Shown one piece after another: positions 42,730 to 46,347 of a stretch of DNA of 46,347 nt. The DNA is taken from positions 1-46,347 of the forward strand of contig NZ_JAQIBL010000105.1 of the NCBI RefSeq assembly GCF_027859075.1, read 5' to 3'. The notes under the pieces are model-generated. The model was not told the origin of the DNA. It saw nothing but the letters and a program-made list of their open reading frames with translations, and made no database searches. Origin of the DNA: Oceanispirochaeta sp. GTDB taxonomy: Bacteria > Spirochaetota > Spirochaetia > DSM-2461. The first letter of the stretch is position 1. Each line of letters starts with the position of its first letter. The position numbers and the translations under genes are program-made.

Positions 42730-43557
42730 ATGAAAAAAAACAAAAACAATACAGTTCAATTGATAATCAGCACCATTGGTGCCGTCATTTTTTTCTTCCC
42801 CGTTTATGCGGTTATTATCGGTAGTTTTAAAACAAACGGGCAGCTAATGAACGATCCCTTCGGCATTCCCAACCCCTTCATTCCGGATGCCTATCTCCTC
42901 ATACTGCTCAAGAGCAGCCAGTTCTGGACGTTCCTGTTCAACTCGGTTTTTATCTCCAGCTCCGTGATTGTATTGACTCTGGCCTCTGCCATGCCTGCTT
43001 CTCTGGCCCTGTCCAGAATCAGATTTCGGGGACAGACATTCATCTATAATTTCTTCCTGATGGGCATGCTGTTTCCCATCACCGTCGCCATTCTTCCTCT
43101 GTATCTGCAGCTCCGCAATTTCGGTCTTCTGGGCACGAGGTTCGGGCTGGATCTGGCCCAGGCGGCATTCAGCCTTCCATTGAGTATTTTCATCTTCACG
43201 GGTTTCTTCCGGGAAGTTCCCAATGAGCTGCAGGATGCTGTTTTCATTGACGGAGGAGGACTGATTACCTTCGGTACCAAAGTGGTTCTGCCCCTTTCTA
43301 CACCGGTTATTTCAACTGTTACGATCATTACACTCATTCAGAGCTGGAATCAGTTTCTCATGCCTCTGCTGGTCCTGGATAATCCGCAGAAATTCACCAT
43401 TCCTCTGGGAGTCATGCAGTTCCAGGGGCAGTTCACAACCAACTGGAATCAAATCATGGCTTTTATATCCATATCTCTACTGCCCATGACCCTGTTCTAT
43501 ATCTTCTTACAGAAATACATCGTTGCCGGACTGACAGCAGGCGCGGTCAAAGGATAA
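42730..43557 (+). CDS. Sugar ABC transporter permease (MalG/LacG type)
   Basis: 275 residues, six helices. The EAA loop LQDAVFIDGGGLITFGTKVVLPLSTP (about 164-189) and the C-terminus LQKYIVAGLTAGAVKG match this subfamily. It is the partner of the permease upstream and is followed after 3 bases by GH3. Confidence 0.94.
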   Translation: MKKNKNNTVQLIISTIGAVIFFFPVYAVIIGSFKTNGQLMNDPFGIPNPFIPDAYLLILLKSSQFWTFLFNSVFISSSVIVLTLASAMPASLALSRIRFRGQTFIYNFFLMGMLFPITVAILPLYLQLRNFGLLGTRFGLDLAQAAFSLPLSIFIFTGFFREVPNELQDAVFIDGGGLITFGTKVVLPLSTPVISTVTIITLIQSWNQFLMPLLVLDNPQKFTIPLGVMQFQGQFTTNWNQIMAFISISLLPMTLFYIFLQKYIVAGLTAGAVKG

Positions 43558-43560
43558 TTT

Positions 43561-45903
43561 ATGCAGATGAGAGATCAAGCCAGAGAATTGGTTGGAAAAA
43601 TGACCCTGGAAGAAAAGATTTCCCAGCTGCACAGTCTATGGCTGAATATCGGCGATGACGGCAAGCTGACCATGAAATCTCTGAATGGATATCATCCTGA
43701 AGTGGGATCTCAAGATCCTTTTGAGTTTATGAAGAACGGAATCGGACAGATTACCCGCCCCCTGGGCAGTCAGGATATAGATCCTGTCACGGCTGTGCGG
43801 GAGCTGAACCGTATCCAGCACTTCCTTGTGAACAACACACGGCTCGGGATTCCGGCCCTCCCCCATGAGGAGTGTCTGGCGGGGCTGATGGCCGGGGGGG
43901 CCACCATATTCCCCGCAGGAATCAACAACGGTTCCACCTGGGATGAGGATCTTATAGAGAGGGTGGGCAGCGCCATCGGAGAAGAGGTTTATTCTGTCGG
44001 TTCCCGTCAGGGACTCTCCCCTGTTCTGGATGTCTGCCGGGATGCCCGCTGGGGCAGGACAGAGGAGACTTTTGGCGAGGACCCCTATCTGGCAGCCATT
44101 CTGGGCAGTGCCTATGTGAGAGGTCTTCAGGATTCAAGGCATCCTGTCATTGCCACGCTCAAGCATTATGCCGGACACTCCTTCAGCGAGGGAGCCCGGA
44201 ATCATGCACCTGTGAGAATCGGCCGGCGTGAGCTCAATGATCTGTTTCTCTTTCCCTTTGAGATGGCTGTGAAGTATGCCAGGGCAGGCTCCATCATGCC
44301 CGCATACCACGACATAGACGGCGAACCCCTCCATCAATCCAAAGAGCTTCTTGGTGATCTGCTGAGGGGAAGGTGGGGATTTGAAGGAATCCTGGTCTCC
44401 GACTACGGCGGGCTGGAGCAGCTTGTTACCGATCACCGGACACAACCGGATAAGGCCCATGCCGCCGCCGCATCTCTCCTGGCGGGGATGGATGTGGAGC
44501 TGCCGGCAAACACCCTCTATCCCGAGGGAATTCCGGAAGCATTGAAACAGGGTCTGATCTCCATAAGCGATGTGGATGAGGCCGTGACCCGGCATCTTAT
44601 CCAGAAAATCAAGGCAGGCTTGTTCAGCAATCCCTATACTGACGAAGCCCTCGTTCTCTCCAGTGTGGCCGAGCATGAGCCTCTGGCTCTGGAAGCGGCG
44701 GAAAAGTCCATGGTTCTGATTAAGAATGACGGAATCCTTCCTCTCAAAGGAGCCGGTAAAATTGCACTGATAGGACCTTTGGCGGACGATACAATGGGTA
44801 TGATGGGGGGGTATTCCTTTCCAATTCATCTCATCATTGCCCATAACAAGGATAAAACGTCACAGATCCAGACTCTGAAGGGAAGCCTGGAGGCCTCCTT
44901 TGACGGAGAGGTTTTGTACGCCAAGGGCTGCGATGTTCTGATAAGCAGACCGGATAAACCTGCCGTATTCCCGGGAGACATTGTGGCTGACGGCAGCATG
45001 CAGACTGATTTTGTCAGCCGGGATACCAGCCGGATCGCAGAAGCTGTTGCAACGGCCAAAAGGGCAGATACGGTTGTGCTGGCCGTGGGTGACCTGGCCG
45101 GTCTTTTTCTCAGCGGCACCGTGGGAGAAGGCTCTGATGTCAGCTCCCTGACCCTGCCGGGGGTTCAGCAGGAACTCATTGATGCCGTACTTGAACTGGG
45201 AAAACCCACCGTGATTGTCGTTTTCAGCGGACGGCCCTACCATCTGGGCAAAGGTTTCAGGAAAGCCGGAGCGGTTCTGCAGGCCTGGCTTCCCGGTCAG
45301 AAGGGGGCGGCTGCGGCTTCTAATGTTCTGCTGGGCAGGACAAATCCCGGCGGAAAACTCCCTGTCTCCATACCAAGATGCGCCGGTGCCATGCCCTATT
45401 TTTACAACCACAAGATGAAGTCGGCAGGAACTCCGATACAGAAAGATTTCGGTGCTGAATACCCCTTCGGCCACGGATGCTCTTATACGAACTTTCTGAT
45501 CGAGTCCTGTGAGCTTACAGAGGACACGGTTCCTGTAGAGGGGAGCATACAAGTTTCTGCTCAAGTAAAAAATATCGGTGATGTCCAGGGGGACGAGGTG
45601 ATTCAGGTTTACACCCGGGATCTTTATGCCCGGTATGTCAGGCCGATTCAGGAGTTGAAGGCATTCCAGCGGATTACACTGGCTCCCGGAGAATCCTGCC
45701 GTGTCAGCTTTAATATTCCTACAGATCTGGTCAGCTACACCATTGATTCCGGAAACCGTATTGTAGAACCGGGAGACCTGGAGATCATGGTGGGCACAAG
45801 CTCCAAGGATATCGTCAGTAAACTACGGGTGACTCTGACAGGTCAACCCAGAATCCTGGGAGAGGACTGGAGGATGAAGTCTCTGGTTACCATCTCAAAA
45901 TAA
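43561..45903 (+). CDS. GH3-family glycoside hydrolase (beta-xylosidase/beta-glucosidase type)
   Basis: 780 residues with no signal peptide, so cytoplasmic. The GH3 N-terminal barrel has RLGIPALPHEECLAGL, RWGRTEETFGEDPYLAAILG, LKHYAGHS, and the nucleophile Asp281 in ILVSDYGG. A GH3 C-terminal domain (about 390-630) and an Fn3-like domain (about 650-750; NIGDVQGDEVIQVYT) follow, the usual beta-glucosidase/xylosidase arrangement. HEECLAG is common in xylosidase-type members. It would finish hydrolysis of the oligosaccharide imported by the preceding ABC transporter. It closes the operon. Confidence 0.93.
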   Translation: MQMRDQARELVGKMTLEEKISQLHSLWLNIGDDGKLTMKSLNGYHPEVGSQDPFEFMKNGIGQITRPLGSQDIDPVTAVRELNRIQHFLVNNTRLGIPALPHEECLAGLMAGGATIFPAGINNGSTWDEDLIERVGSAIGEEVYSVGSRQGLSPVLDVCRDARWGRTEETFGEDPYLAAILGSAYVRGLQDSRHPVIATLKHYAGHSFSEGARNHAPVRIGRRELNDLFLFPFEMAVKYARAGSIMPAYHDIDGEPLHQSKELLGDLLRGRWGFEGILVSDYGGLEQLVTDHRTQPDKAHAAAASLLAGMDVELPANTLYPEGIPEALKQGLISISDVDEAVTRHLIQKIKAGLFSNPYTDEALVLSSVAEHEPLALEAAEKSMVLIKNDGILPLKGAGKIALIGPLADDTMGMMGGYSFPIHLIIAHNKDKTSQIQTLKGSLEASFDGEVLYAKGCDVLISRPDKPAVFPGDIVADGSMQTDFVSRDTSRIAEAVATAKRADTVVLAVGDLAGLFLSGTVGEGSDVSSLTLPGVQQELIDAVLELGKPTVIVVFSGRPYHLGKGFRKAGAVLQAWLPGQKGAAAASNVLLGRTNPGGKLPVSIPRCAGAMPYFYNHKMKSAGTPIQKDFGAEYPFGHGCSYTNFLIESCELTEDTVPVEGSIQVSAQVKNIGDVQGDEVIQVYTRDLYARYVRPIQELKAFQRITLAPGESCRVSFNIPTDLVSYTIDSGNRIVEPGDLEIMVGTSSKDIVSKLRVTLTGQPRILGEDWRMKSLVTISK

Positions 45904-45988
45904 TATACAGGGAGGAGTGCTCCTTTAAACGATGATGAAATCTGTTTGAAGGCCCTCCTCTTTCAATGATCTGATACTGAGACGGGTA

Positions 45989-46171
45989 TCAGAGCGAATC
46001 ATCCTTATTGAAGGATTCCCCTTCCATCAATCCAAATGAAAAAGGGGTCTGACAATACCTATCAACTGATGAATATAACTTCTTTGTGAGCAGGGTTATG
46101 ATATCAAATTCCTTTTCAATTTGAGCAATCTCATAATTTATTTTTTGTGTTGCAGATTTAGCAAGAGACAC
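45989..46171 (-). pseudogene. Truncated HEPN/HepT-like partner of a nucleotidyltransferase
   Basis: A 60-residue reading starts at GTG 46171, overlapping the end of the MNT-type frame. It begins MSLAKSATQKINYEIAQIEKEFDIITLLTKKL, which resembles the first helices of HEPN proteins paired with MNT genes. HEPN toxins are about 110-150 residues and carry an Rx4-6H motif, absent here, so the gene has been cut short. The function is probably lost. The DNA is A/T-richer than the GH3 gene before it. Confidence 0.45.
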
Positions 46172-46347
46172 GTTTTAATACACCATTTTTTAATAGTTCG
46201 CGTGAAAAATCATCGTTATAGTCTAAACCTATCAAATCAAATGGATGAGTCAGTATTTTTAATAATTCACCATATACATGGAAAAACTTATTTTTATCTA
46301 AACCGTTAACAGCTAAATCAATATCAGATAAGAAATTATTATTATTT
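46158..46347 (-). CDS. MNT-type nucleotidyltransferase, C-terminal part (runs off window)
   Basis: The minus-strand frame from the window edge reads NFLSDIDLAVNGLD, then HPFDLIGLDYN and ELLKNGVLKRVSC-stop. SDIDLAV is the catalytic Asp-x-Asp motif of minimal nucleotidyltransferases. In MntA/HepT pairs this enzyme is the antitoxin that modifies and silences the HEPN toxin. The N-terminal GS motif lies outside the window. Its stop overlaps the HEPN-like start. Confidence 0.55.
   Translation of the reverse strand, partial: NNNNFLSDIDLAVNGLDKNKFFHVYGELLKILTHPFDLIGLDYNDDFSRELLKNGVLKRVSC

Noticed and set aside
45904-45988. Possible hairpin terminator after the GH3 gene (GAGGAG with CTCCTC)
   Set aside because: The stem is only six pairs plus wobbles across a loop of about 35 bases, and no T-run follows.

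Overview
The window looks like a chromosomal stretch from a free-living, sugar-fermenting spirochaete of the Spirochaetales (Spirochaeta/Oceanispirochaeta type). This is inference from gene content and style; no rRNA or other marker gene is present. The signs are solute-binding proteins with short signal peptides ending in FA-T/A-G, two binding-protein sugar ABC transporters that lack their own ATPase, a TRAP transporter with a uroporphyrinogen-decarboxylase-like partner, many AraC-type regulators, and cytoplasmic glycosidases. I see no tRNA, rRNA, CRISPR array or intact insertion sequence.

Layout. (1) 1-6448: a truncated RpiR-type regulator faces an operon encoding an FAD-linked oxidase, a two-helix membrane microprotein, EtfB, EtfA, a KduD-like SDR dehydrogenase and an FGGY sugar kinase. 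This reads as a sugar-acid or polyol pathway that feeds electrons into an electron-transfer flavoprotein. (2) 6619-9143: a SEC-C microprotein, an aldo/keto reductase with an iron-sulfur-like tail, and a broken membrane ferredoxin-type gene. (3) 9162-15361, minus strand: a membrane-bound AraC regulator, then TRAP DctP, DctQ, DctM and a UroD-like protein. Three direct repeats spaced exactly 21 bp lie upstream of dctP, and a strong intercistronic terminator follows dctP. (4) 15490-18681: a secreted ferritin-like protein, an ACR3/SBF-type permease, thioredoxin, a small unknown protein, and back-to-back relics of a KDG kinase and an IclR regulator. (5) 18899-26186: a minus-strand operon of two ABC permeases, a binding protein, GH43 and an (alpha/alpha)6-type glycosidase, with a divergent AraC regulator bracketed by a 22-24 nt inverted repeat. 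(6) 26367-30041: a hybrid sensor kinase, a 735-base gene-poor stretch, and a small secreted-protein gene split by a -1 frame change exactly at a T_TTA_AAT heptamer. (7) 30145-32770: a RimB-type protease, an AstE/AspA-type deacylase and a RimK ligase with an extra RCK_C-like tail. (8) 33006-35466: a Gfo/Idh/MocA oxidoreductase diverging from a second UroD-like gene whose best 5' end contains an in-frame TAG. (9) 35773-45903: a carbohydrate esterase, a cytoplasmic LacI-like-sensor histidine kinase, a NarL-type regulator, an ABC sugar transporter and a GH3 glycosidase. (10) The right edge has AT-rich remains of an MNT/HEPN toxin-antitoxin pair.

How the genes work together. Regions 3, 5 and 9 are carbohydrate uptake loci, each paired with its own regulator (membrane AraC, soluble AraC, two-component system). 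Imported oligosaccharides would be cut inside the cell by GH43, the (alpha/alpha)6 enzyme and GH3, and deacetylated by the esterase. The ATPase for both ABC systems must be encoded elsewhere. The region 1 operon could process a sugar acid or polyol by oxidation (FAD/ETF and SDR) and phosphorylation (FGGY). Several loci are decaying (KDG kinase, IclR, ferredoxin-like, isochorismatase-like, MNT/HEPN), so the region mixes active accessory operons with remains of older ones.
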